64,000 nucleotides of DNA from Rossellomorea vietnamensis NBRC 101237 (GTDB taxonomy: Bacteria > Bacillota > Bacilli > Bacillales > Bacillaceae_B), in assembly GCF_001591825.1 (NCBI RefSeq), contig NZ_BCVQ01000015.1:23421-87420 (forward strand), given 5' to 3'. The notes below the pieces were generated by a model. It worked only from the letters and a program-made list of their open reading frames with translations, searched no databases and was not told the DNA's origin. This document shows positions 25,194 through 33,407 of the stretch, one piece after another. Both the position numbers and the translations under genes were made by a program. Each line of letters opens with the position of its first letter. Positions within the stretch are counted from its first letter, which is position 1.

Positions 25194-26063
25194 ATGAATC
25201 TCAAATCGATCGGTTCCATGGTTTTGAAATTTGTCTTCGTTCTGTTCGGAATCATCCTTCTGACAGGCCTCATCGGTTTGTTCAATGAAGGGGTGGATCT
25301 CAGTTTGAAACAATATGTGCTCAACATTGTGGAGATATCGACCTCCCTCATCCATTCTGAATCGATGACCATCACGAATGAATCGAACAACTCATACCCG
25401 ATGTTCCCGGCCTTCTGGGAGCCGTATTTCTATTCTGTTTCGATTTTTTTGTCTGCCTTTCTTTTATCCATCCTCATGGGCATCTTCCTTGCGTACCTCA
25501 CACATTTGCTGCCATCCGGCTGGTCAACGTTCATCCTTAGGGCGACTAACTTGCTCGAATCCACACCTGATATCTTCATCTTGATCGTCATTCAATACAG
25601 TGTCATTTTCATCTTGAAAGAAACAGGGGTGCTTCTGTTTCCAATCGTCGGCTCCCAGGAAAAGGTGTATCTGGTTCCGGTTGTGACCCTGTCCATCTTG
25701 CCGACGATCATGTTGTTCAGGATCATCTATCTGTTGGTGAATGATGAATACAGGAAGACGTATGTTGATCTGATCAGAAGCAGGGGGATGTCCAAGCACT
25801 GGATTTTCTTCATCCATGTCCTGCGGAATATCGCGTTCAGTTTATTGAATCATTCCAAATCCATCATTCTGTTTCTCTTATCATCATTGATCGTATTTGA
25901 AAGATTATTTAATATTTATGGCATCACTCATTTCATCCTATCATTCTCTCAAATGGATGTGATCTGTTTCAGTCTGATCATGTTCTATCTGCCGGTTTTC
26001 GTCCTGCTCATCCTCATCAGAACCATCGTTGATCGTAAGACCGGGCAGAAGGTGGCGATATGA
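25194..26063 (+). CDS. Peptide-type ABC transporter permease (DppB-like)
   Basis: 289 residues with six membrane segments and a degenerate inner-membrane EAA loop (YVDLIRSRGMSKHWIFFIHV) that would dock an ATPase. The family transports di- and oligopeptides or nickel. Start ATG 25194 has GGAGG eight bases upstream; the earlier ATG 25173 precedes that site. No ATPase or binding protein gene is adjacent. It is a paralogue of the permease at 41798-42694 (shared LLExTPDIFILxxIQ and EKxYLxP patterns). Confidence 0.82.
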   Translation: MNLKSIGSMVLKFVFVLFGIILLTGLIGLFNEGVDLSLKQYVLNIVEISTSLIHSESMTITNESNNSYPMFPAFWEPYFYSVSIFLSAFLLSILMGIFLAYLTHLLPSGWSTFILRATNLLESTPDIFILIVIQYSVIFILKETGVLLFPIVGSQEKVYLVPVVTLSILPTIMLFRIIYLLVNDEYRKTYVDLIRSRGMSKHWIFFIHVLRNIAFSLLNHSKSIILFLLSSLIVFERLFNIYGITHFILSFSQMDVICFSLIMFYLPVFVLLILIRTIVDRKTGQKVAI

Positions 26064-27088
26064 TGCTGAAAAAATTGATGAAGAATCCGTCATTCATAAT
26101 AGGGTTTATCTTTCTGTTTGGTATGTTTGCCGCAAGTCTTGTTTATTATGTCGGGTGGGGGGATGAGGTGCCGAAGTTGGATCTTTTGAAAAATGAAGAA
26201 GGGGAGCTTCTCAGCCCTCCCTATTCACCCGTGGAGTATCCACCCCTTGGCACCGACAATTTTAACCGGAATATCTTCCTTCTCGTCATCGTTGGCGCGA
26301 AATATACCATTGGGGCAGCGCTGGTGATCACGCTTTGCAGAGTATTGCCTTCGGTGTTCATGGGGTTGATCCTTCACTTTTATTTAAAACCATTCAGGAG
26401 AATCATTGATCACATGGTGGATGCCGCCAACTATTTTCCGCCTACCTTATTATCGTTTTTATTATTGAATTGGATGATGTTGGACGGTCCGTTGCATCAT
26501 CCTGAGGGATTCCCTTATGATTTTACGGATAAAACGATTTTTTACCTGATCATTCTTATCATGATTTCACTTCCGAGTCTGACCCTGCTATTTACGAATG
26601 AATATGACCGGATCATGAGTCACGAGTTCATTGATAGTGCGAAAGTGCTGGGAGCAACGAAGCGTCATTACATCAGGAATCATATTCGTCCTTTTATTCT
26701 TCCGCAGATTCTTCTCGTGTCGATCAGGGAATTTATGATCATCATGCTGTTGATTGCACATCTTGGGGTGTTGAACATTTATATAGGGGGATCATCACTT
26801 GAGGTAGACCTTTTTGACAATCCGTTCCTGGCTTCCCTATCTCATGAATGGTCGGGTCTTCTCGGCGGCTGGTGGCAATTCCTGTGGACGACCTATCCGT
26901 GGATATCTTTCATCCCTGTCGTTTTCTTCACCTTGACGATCCTGTCTGCAAAGTTGATGCTGATCGGGGCGACACAAGTGGTGGAAACCCTTATGGAATC
27001 CTCAATAGAAGAAGGATCGGCTGAAGAAACTGAAACCACATGCCTAAAAGACAAAGAAATATTCCAACTTGTGAAAGAAGCGAAGTGA
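26060..27088 (+). CDS. Peptide-type ABC transporter permease (DppC-like)
   Basis: 342 residues, six membrane segments. After the first segment it has the DppC/OppC-type extracytoplasmic YPPLGTDNFNRNIF sequence, then GAKYT, and an EAA-like loop (FIDSAKVLGATKRHYIRNHI) near residue 195. The four-base ATGA overlap with the upstream permease shows coupling; the two form a heterodimer. A charged 35-residue tail follows the last helix. Substrate and ATPase are unknown. Confidence 0.82.
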   Translation: MMLKKLMKNPSFIIGFIFLFGMFAASLVYYVGWGDEVPKLDLLKNEEGELLSPPYSPVEYPPLGTDNFNRNIFLLVIVGAKYTIGAALVITLCRVLPSVFMGLILHFYLKPFRRIIDHMVDAANYFPPTLLSFLLLNWMMLDGPLHHPEGFPYDFTDKTIFYLIILIMISLPSLTLLFTNEYDRIMSHEFIDSAKVLGATKRHYIRNHIRPFILPQILLVSIREFMIIMLLIAHLGVLNIYIGGSSLEVDLFDNPFLASLSHEWSGLLGGWWQFLWTTYPWISFIPVVFFTLTILSAKLMLIGATQVVETLMESSIEEGSAEETETTCLKDKEIFQLVKEAK

Positions 27089-27134
27089 GAGGCTGTATCT
27101 AATGGCCTGTGTTTATAGTCCGGAAAACGAATGA

Positions 27135-27172
27135 GAAAGAAGGCAGCATCTGCCAGGATGCTGCCTTCTTTC
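27135..27172 (+). terminator. Terminator of permease pair
   Basis: Perfect stem of 16 pairs (GAAAGAAGGCAGCATC and complement) with T-rich tail. Confidence 0.88.
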
Positions 27173-27639
27173 TTTTCTGTTTCATCCTGATAGCCCGGAT
27201 CAAGCGGGGAATGAGCGATTTGAACGCTTATTCCATGGAGTTTTTCACGATTATATAAGAGGACTTTAGTCTTCGGAGAATGGAATGGTAAGCTGCTTTT
27301 TCGTTATTCTTCACATGATATCCTCCACCAGCCACTGAATAACTGCACCTAATTTCATAGAATTGTTTCCTGCTCTCCGGGGAGCGTGGGCTTTTCTAGT
27401 ACTCTCGTCCCGGAAAATAACCCCAATTGAGGAATCCATGTTCATACCCTTACAATTCAATTAACGACATGAGGTTCAATCGACTTCCAGGACATACCTT
27501 TTAAATCCAATCAAGGAGGCGGTGGCTGAATGATCTACGAGTAGTCTATCAATCCTGTATTGACTACATAGTTCCTTCCTTTTTTTCTCACCCGAGATTC
27601 TACCCTATGACCGAATCAAGACCTTAATAGAATAGGAGA
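27173..27639. other. Long non-coding stretch upstream of secreted protease
   Basis: About 470 bases with no supported gene on either strand. It holds a small hairpin (GCTCTCCGGGGAGC at 27372-27385) and a ribosome-site-like AAGGAGG at 27513-27519 leading only to a four-codon frame. Likely the regulatory region of the protease; no promoter could be fixed. Confidence 0.45.
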
Positions 27640-27645
27640 ATGATA

Positions 27646-30600
27646 ATGAAAAAGCTGAACGTGAAACCCCTTATGGTCGGATCGATCGCTGCCTCGGTGA
27701 TTGCAGGCTCGATATTCCAAGTGAATGCCCAGGGTGTAACTTCGAAAGACGTGAATCCTGAACAGTCGAGCGTTGATGTAAAGGCCAGCATAAAAGGTGA
27801 GCATACCATCACCCTCATAACCGGAGACGTAGTGAAAGTCTCTACGTTAAACAACGGAAAACAAATCATCAATGTGGAGCCGGCAGAGAAGAACGGTGAG
27901 GGAGTCAGGGTCATGACGATCAAAGATGAAACCTTCGTCTTCCCGAATTCTGCGATGCCTTATATGTCAGCGGGTAAGCTGGATGAAGATTTGTTTAACA
28001 TTACAAAATTGATTGAGTATGGGTATGATGACAAAAACACAGATGCTGTACCGGTCATTGTCGAATACGAAGAAACGAAGGCGAAATCGATCAACGCTGC
28101 ACCAAAGGGGTCTAAGAAAGTACGGGAATTGGAAAGTATCCAGGGAGCGGCACTTTCAGCAGAGAAAAAGCAGGCTGAGGTTTTCTGGAATGACCTGACG
28201 GTTCAAAGTGCTGAAAAGCAAGCAACGTCCGAATTCGAAAAGGGTGTAGATAAAATCTGGCTAGACGGACGCGTTGAGGCAGCTCTTGATCAGAGTGTAC
28301 CGCAAATCGGAGCAGACGAAGCTTGGGAACAAGGGTATACAGGAGAAGGCGTCAAGGTGGCGGTCCTGGATACAGGGATTGACTCGCAACATCCCGACAT
28401 TACCGGTCAATTAGATGAAGCAGTCAGTTTTGTGCCTGGAGAAGAAGTAAAGGACGTCCATGGTCACGGTACCCATGTGGCCTCGACGGTGCTCGGTACT
28501 GGAGCGGGTGACGGTAAGCATAAGGGAGTTGCACCCGATGCCCGTTTATTAGTAGGAAAGGTACTGAGTGATGAAGGATATGGACAGGATTCCTGGATTA
28601 TTGATGGAATGGAATGGGCATCTGAGCATGCCAAAATCGTCAATATGAGTCTTAGCAGTGATATGCCGAGTGATGGAACAGATCCAATGTCAGAAGCGGT
28701 CAATCAATTGACGGAGGAAAACGGGACATTATTCGTTATCGCCGCAGGTAATAGAGGCGGGGAAGGGACCATTGGTTCTCCAGGGGCTGCCGATTCTGCA
28801 TTGACGGTTGGAGCCGTGGATAAGTCGGACGAACTTGCCTACTTCTCTTCCAAGGGTCCGAGATATGGAGATATGGGTCTGAAACCTGATCTATCAGCAC
28901 CAGGAGTAGACATCGTGGCGGCCCGTTCCCACTATTCAAATGGAGATGGATTGTATAAAAGCATGAGTGGTACTTCGATGGCCACGCCTCATGTAGTAGG
29001 AGCAGCAGCGATTTTAGCAGAGAAGCACCCAGAGTGGGACGGAGAAACATTGAAACAGGCCCTCATGAATACGACCAAGAAGCTTGATGGGTATCAGCCT
29101 TATCATGTGGGGACAGGTCGGGTGGACATCCCGGCGGCACTCGGCGCAGAGGTAAGGGTGACTGAATCCGTTTCATTCGGCTTCTTCAAATGGCCGCATG
29201 ATGGGGCAGAACCAGTTGAAAAGGTAGTCACATACACCAACGAGGGCAAAGAAGAAGTGACGCTGGAATTGGATGCCACTTTTACGAATGCGGAAGGAAA
29301 TGAAGCTCCTGCCGGTATGCTGACTCTTTCTCAAGAATCAGTCACGGTGCCAGCGGGTGGAAAAGTGGATGTTAACGTAACCCTCGATTCAACTCTGGGT
29401 GAAACAGGCTCACGTTATCAAGGATTTCTGACAGCGAAAGCAGATGGAAAAGAGCTTGTCCGTACGACAATGGCCATGGTCAAGGAAGAGGAACGTTATC
29501 CGCTGACCCTGAATGCAACTGATCGTGACGGGGAGAAAGGACTTGCTTATGTTGTGTTGTTCAGTGAAAAGATGGAGCCTGAAGTCGTGGCTGTTGATGG
29601 ATCACTCGAGCTTCGATTGCCACCTGGTACGTATTCAGCCATGTCACTTATGGATGTAGATGCTGATACAGATGATATGGGGGTTGCGCTTGTAGGGGAT
29701 CCTGAAGTGAAACTGGACGGACCGAAGACGGTTGAGCTTGATGCACGTAAAGCCAAGGAAATCAAAGCAGTCGTTCCAAAGAAAGCTGAAGCGAATTATA
29801 AGCGTCTGGAATATCATCAAACCATCGGAGAAATGCCGATGACAAGCCTTTATCTCATGCCGGTTTGGATAGATAAGCTGTATGCTGTACCGACTAAAGA
29901 GGTGAAGAGTGGGTATTTTGAGCAATTGACCCGCTGGCGTCTGACGAAGCCGACATTGACAATTGATTTTAAAGGCAAAGAATTGGATGATATCCCACTG
30001 GCGGGAAGTACGTTGTTAGATGGGAAGTATAATCTTTCCACAGTCTATGCGGGTAAAGGGAGCGCTGCTGACTTTGACCGCCTCAAAGCAAAAGGAAAAG
30101 CTGTGGTGGTCGATCGTAATGCAGAAGTGAGCGTGTCCCAGCAAGCGACGAATGCTGCCGCGGCTGAAGCGAAACTTTTGATCGTGGTGAACAGTGAAGA
30201 CAAGGAATTTAGTGTGTATGCTGGAACGGCAGACTATACGGATAACCCGGTGGCCGTTGCAGGTATTAGTAAAAGTGAGGGAGACAAGCTCGTTAAAGCG
30301 GTCCGCTCAGGAAACGTAAAATTGAAGGTGGAAGGAACGGTCGATTCCCCATACCTGTATGATTTAATGGATGTCCATGAAGGGTCGATCCCGAAAAATC
30401 TGACCTATGCGCCAAAAGGGAAGGAACTGGCGAAGATCGAAACAAACTACACCTCGCCAGTTGAAACCGATGGAGGGGAATTCCGTTATGATCTTCGTCC
30501 ACATACCATGGGAGCTGTAGGTTTCTTACAAAAAGTATCATTGCCAAGCGCCCGCACTGAATATGTATCGGCGATAGATGGGACAGGTTGGTATCATCAG

Positions 30601-31359
30601 GCAAACGTACTTGATGAGACCTGGCAGGTCCGACAACCGCTTATGACCTATGATGGAGGAGAGAAAATCTTTGAGAACTGGTTCTCTCCAGTCGTTCGTC
30701 CGAGTCTCGGAGATGGTTACTGGCCTCCAAGAAGACAGGGCAACTCGCTTCAAATCAATGTTCCTGCATGGGCTGACGGCGGGAAAGGGAACACCGGTGG
30801 GACGGATTGGGATATCTCAAACCAAAACCAGACCACCCAGTTATACATGGGAGATACGTTATTGAAAGAAGGAAAAGGACAGGCCTTGAATGTTTGGGAC
30901 ATTTTACCGCAAGAACGTACCCAATACCGATTCGTCACAGATGCCAAACGGGATGAAAACCGCTGGAAAACCTCAACCCGAACCCATACGGAGTGGACAT
31001 TCTGGACAGAAGAAACTGAGAATTGGATGGAAGACCTTCCGTTTCTGATCCTTGATTATAAGGTAGATACAGATGTGAATGGAGATGCTCTATTGAATCG
31101 TCCTACCGAACTCAAACTTTCTGTGGATAAGGTAGAAGGAGCCATCGGTTATGGGGATGTAAAAGATGCAGCCTTAGAAGTGTCCTTTAACGAAGGGAAG
31201 TCATGGAAGAAAGTAAAACTTGATCGTGATGGAGATACGTTTAAAGCGATCATCAACAACCCTAAAAATGCCAAGAATGTATCACTTAAAGCCAGTGCCT
31301 GGGATGATCAAGGGAATAAGATCAGTCAGGAGATTATAAAGGCTTATGGATTGAGATAG
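27646..31359 (+). CDS. Secreted S8 family (subtilisin-like) serine protease
   Basis: 1237 residues. Signal peptide at 1-29 (MKKLNVKP start, cleavage after VNA), a propeptide, then the peptidase S8 domain with catalytic Asp242 (VLDTGID), His274 (GHGTHVAS) and Ser444 (SGTSMATPH), oxyanion Asn near AAGN. A protease-associated-like insert lies near 780-880, and a long beta-rich C-terminal part follows. No LPXTG or S-layer motif, so probably released. Start ATG 27646 is eight bases after AGGAG; ATG 27640 is too close. Digests extracellular protein; monocistronic. Confidence 0.92.
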   Translation: MKKLNVKPLMVGSIAASVIAGSIFQVNAQGVTSKDVNPEQSSVDVKASIKGEHTITLITGDVVKVSTLNNGKQIINVEPAEKNGEGVRVMTIKDETFVFPNSAMPYMSAGKLDEDLFNITKLIEYGYDDKNTDAVPVIVEYEETKAKSINAAPKGSKKVRELESIQGAALSAEKKQAEVFWNDLTVQSAEKQATSEFEKGVDKIWLDGRVEAALDQSVPQIGADEAWEQGYTGEGVKVAVLDTGIDSQHPDITGQLDEAVSFVPGEEVKDVHGHGTHVASTVLGTGAGDGKHKGVAPDARLLVGKVLSDEGYGQDSWIIDGMEWASEHAKIVNMSLSSDMPSDGTDPMSEAVNQLTEENGTLFVIAAGNRGGEGTIGSPGAADSALTVGAVDKSDELAYFSSKGPRYGDMGLKPDLSAPGVDIVAARSHYSNGDGLYKSMSGTSMATPHVVGAAAILAEKHPEWDGETLKQALMNTTKKLDGYQPYHVGTGRVDIPAALGAEVRVTESVSFGFFKWPHDGAEPVEKVVTYTNEGKEEVTLELDATFTNAEGNEAPAGMLTLSQESVTVPAGGKVDVNVTLDSTLGETGSRYQGFLTAKADGKELVRTTMAMVKEEERYPLTLNATDRDGEKGLAYVVLFSEKMEPEVVAVDGSLELRLPPGTYSAMSLMDVDADTDDMGVALVGDPEVKLDGPKTVELDARKAKEIKAVVPKKAEANYKRLEYHQTIGEMPMTSLYLMPVWIDKLYAVPTKEVKSGYFEQLTRWRLTKPTLTIDFKGKELDDIPLAGSTLLDGKYNLSTVYAGKGSAADFDRLKAKGKAVVVDRNAEVSVSQQATNAAAAEAKLLIVVNSEDKEFSVYAGTADYTDNPVAVAGISKSEGDKLVKAVRSGNVKLKVEGTVDSPYLYDLMDVHEGSIPKNLTYAPKGKELAKIETNYTSPVETDGGEFRYDLRPHTMGAVGFLQKVSLPSARTEYVSAIDGTGWYHQANVLDETWQVRQPLMTYDGGEKIFENWFSPVVRPSLGDGYWPPRRQGNSLQINVPAWADGGKGNTGGTDWDISNQNQTTQLYMGDTLLKEGKGQALNVWDILPQERTQYRFVTDAKRDENRWKTSTRTHTEWTFWTEETENWMEDLPFLILDYKVDTDVNGDALLNRPTELKLSVDKVEGAIGYGDVKDAALEVSFNEGKSWKKVKLDRDGDTFKAIINNPKNAKNVSLKASAWDDQGNKISQEIIKAYGLR

Positions 31360-31370
31360 ATTTATAGTAG

Positions 31371-31399
31371 GAAGATGCCTGAATCATCAGGGCATCTTC
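31371..31399 (+). terminator. Terminator of protease gene
   Basis: Arms GAAGATGCCCT-type (GAAGATGCC and GGCATCTTC) then T-rich. Confidence 0.85.
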
Positions 31400-31511
31400 T
31401 TTTATTTCACTGAAACCATTTGGGCATAGGCCCGTATATTAAGGTGACAAACGTTAAGAGTAGCTCTTTACTGAGAGACTATTACGAGGATTTGATCTAG
31501 GAGGAAGAATG

Positions 31512-31766
31512 ATGAATAAACCTTTGGAAAGTATTTTCTTTCTGTCCGTCTGGATCGGGAAATGGATTGGAAAAAGAATTGGGAGAGGACTAAAGGGGCT
31601 TATCAGTTTCGTACTCATCTACTTCATCTTTACATTACTCCTCTCAATCTTGACCGATATGATTGGAAGTCCGTTCATTGATCAGTTGTTTTACTTTTTC
31701 AATACATATCTTTTGTTAGGAATGTTTTATGTATATGCTTATGATTGGAAGAGCTCAAAAAAATAG
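31512..31766 (+). CDS. Small membrane protein, unknown
   Basis: 84 residues with a basic, Gly-rich start (WIGKWIGKRIGRGLKG) and two membrane segments (about 32-50 and 58-77). AGGAGG at 31499-31504 supports either ATG 31509 or 31512. No family recognised; the amphipathic GxxxG-like beginning could pack against a partner, but this is only an inference. Confidence 0.68.
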   Translation: MNKPLESIFFLSVWIGKWIGKRIGRGLKGLISFVLIYFIFTLLLSILTDMIGSPFIDQLFYFFNTYLLLGMFYVYAYDWKSSKK

Positions 31767-31835
31767 TCCTGGCAGATTATAAAGACCAATAGGAGTCCAT
31801 GAAGGAGTCAATTATTAATTGAAAGGAATGACTGT

Positions 31836-32327
31836 ATGAAACCTGAAATCGTAAATGTACACTCTAAGAAACTAATCGGAAAATCCAAGATGATGTCCCT
31901 TGGGGAGGATGCAACAAGAGAACTGTGGCAAAGCTTCATGCCTCATCGGAATTCGATTCCTCATCGTGTAGATGAAAAACTATATAATATGAAGGTATTT
32001 AAACAAGGGACTGATGTGAGGAATTTAAACCTTACTACTCCTTTTCTTAAATGGGCAGCTATAGAAGTAGAGTCCATTGAAACTGGACTGAATGGGATGG
32101 AGACCTATACTCTTCAAGGTGGACTGTACGCCAAATTTCTTCACCGCGGTCCCGCTAGTCGTTTCCACCAAACCCTTGAGTATATTCACACAGAATGGAT
32201 GCCTGCATCCGAATACAAGCTAGACGATCGCGAACACTTCGAACGCTTCGACGAACACTATAACCCAGCCAATCCCAACTCAGTCGAAGAGGTCTGGATT
32301 CCCATTAAGAGAGGGACGGACCTCTAA
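31836..32327 (+). CDS. GyrI-like small-molecule-binding domain protein
   Basis: 163 residues matching the stand-alone GyrI-like/AraC effector-binding fold: FLKWAAIEVES, then LQGGLYAKFLHRGP and the ending FERFDEHYNPANPNSVEEVWIPI. Such proteins bind or hydrolyse small hydrophobic compounds and can take part in drug response. ATG 31836 follows AAAGGA at eight bases. The last five residues (RGTDL) are encoded by a copy of the GGGACGGACC repeat (32313-32322), so the natural end, expected after IPIK, seems to have been overwritten by the repeat. Confidence 0.83.
   Translation: MKPEIVNVHSKKLIGKSKMMSLGEDATRELWQSFMPHRNSIPHRVDEKLYNMKVFKQGTDVRNLNLTTPFLKWAAIEVESIETGLNGMETYTLQGGLYAKFLHRGPASRFHQTLEYIHTEWMPASEYKLDDREHFERFDEHYNPANPNSVEEVWIPIKRGTDL
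32313..32322. repeat. GGGACGGACC repeat at gene 3' end
   Basis: Single decamer copy that forms the last codons of the GyrI-like gene. Confidence 0.7.
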
Positions 32328-32347
32328 ATTCCAGGCAAACCCCAGTA

Positions 32348-32385
32348 GGGACGGACCTTCATTTGCAAAAATGAAGGTCCGTCCC
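32348..32385. repeat. GGGACGGACC hairpin acting as bidirectional terminator
   Basis: Two decamer copies in inverted orientation (32348-32357 and 32376-32385) with extended stem AGGGACGGACCTTCAT; T-rich on the plus side. Lies between convergent GyrI-like and LysR genes. Confidence 0.8.
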
Positions 32386-32386
32386 T

Positions 32387-33289
32387 TTATAGTTGATTCA
32401 GCTTCTTCCCAATGTGATGGAAGTAGTTGATCATGAAGGGATGAAACTCTTTGGCGGTTCGGGTGAAGTGCCTTCGTTTGGACCAGCCGAGGCCGATGGT
32501 GCGCACGCAAGTTGGGCTTTTGATCCGGATTTTGTGGGGGAAGGGTGTCCGGCGGTTCATCCATGAGATGGCAGGTATGAAGGCGATGCCGAGACCTTGC
32601 CTGACGAGGTCACCTATGACGCCGGGTTCATCTCCTTCGAAGGAAATCACGGGTGAGAATCCTGCCTGCAAACAGATTTCATCTGTCAGGTTCCTGAGGC
32701 CGTAGCCTGTATTCATGCTGATGAACGGTTCATCCTTCACCTCGATTAAATCGATTTCATCCCTGTCTTCCAACCAGTGACCAGGAGGGACGATGAGGAA
32801 GATTTCCTCTGTCATCAGCGGCTCCCACACGATGTCTTCATCATCTTCCAACGGGATGGAGGAAATGCAATAATCCACTTCGCCATTTTTCAACTGTTCC
32901 TTCATTTCAGCCATCGAGTGGACGAATTGCTGAAATCGGACGTGGGGATTTTCCTTCAAGAACGACCCGACCAGATCCGGTAGAACCCTTGGGATCGTGA
33001 CGGCCATCCGGATGGTATGTTCCTCGAGGTTTAAAGCTTCCCTGATCTCTCTTTTTCCTTCATAAATCTCCATGAATATACGCTCTACCCGGTTAAGAAA
33101 CAGTTCTCCAAACCGGTTCAGTTTGATCTGGCGGTGCTGCCGTTCGAATAACGGTACGCCCAGATCGTCTTCCAACCGGGCGATCGTCTTACTGAGTGAG
33201 GGCTGGGCGATCCTCAGTTCCTCAGCAGCCTTGGTCATATGCTCCAGACGTGCAACCGTCTGAAAGTAGTGGAGCTGTTGTAGTTCCAT
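32387..33289 (-). CDS. LysR family transcriptional regulator
   Basis: 300 residues: N-terminal winged HTH (MELQQLHYFQTVARLEHMTK, AAEELRIAQPSLSKTIARLE) and C-terminal periplasmic-binding-like effector domain (about 90-295). Start ATG 33289 is used, with GAAGGA nine bases upstream. Divergent from the YhgE/Pip gene; an inverted repeat of LysR spacing lies between them, so it likely controls that gene and itself. Effector unknown. Confidence 0.9.
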   Translation of the reverse strand: MELQQLHYFQTVARLEHMTKAAEELRIAQPSLSKTIARLEDDLGVPLFERQHRQIKLNRFGELFLNRVERIFMEIYEGKREIREALNLEEHTIRMAVTIPRVLPDLVGSFLKENPHVRFQQFVHSMAEMKEQLKNGEVDYCISSIPLEDDEDIVWEPLMTEEIFLIVPPGHWLEDRDEIDLIEVKDEPFISMNTGYGLRNLTDEICLQAGFSPVISFEGDEPGVIGDLVRQGLGIAFIPAISWMNRRTPFPHKIRIKSPTCVRTIGLGWSKRRHFTRTAKEFHPFMINYFHHIGKKLNQL

Positions 33290-33323
33290 AAGAACACATC
33301 CTTCCATAGACTGAAAGCTATAT

Positions 33324-33350
33324 ATGTATAACTCATTATGTATTATACAT
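33324..33350. promoter_or_regulatory. Candidate LysR operator
   Basis: Perfect eight-base arms ATGTATAA and TTATACAT separated by 11 bases, in the divergent region between lysR-type and yhgE-type genes; fits the T-N11-A style of LysR boxes. Confidence 0.6.
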
Positions 33351-33407
33351 TATCATTTTATCCACGTATGATAAATGGATGTAAATGAGTATAAGAAGGA
33401 GTTTGTT

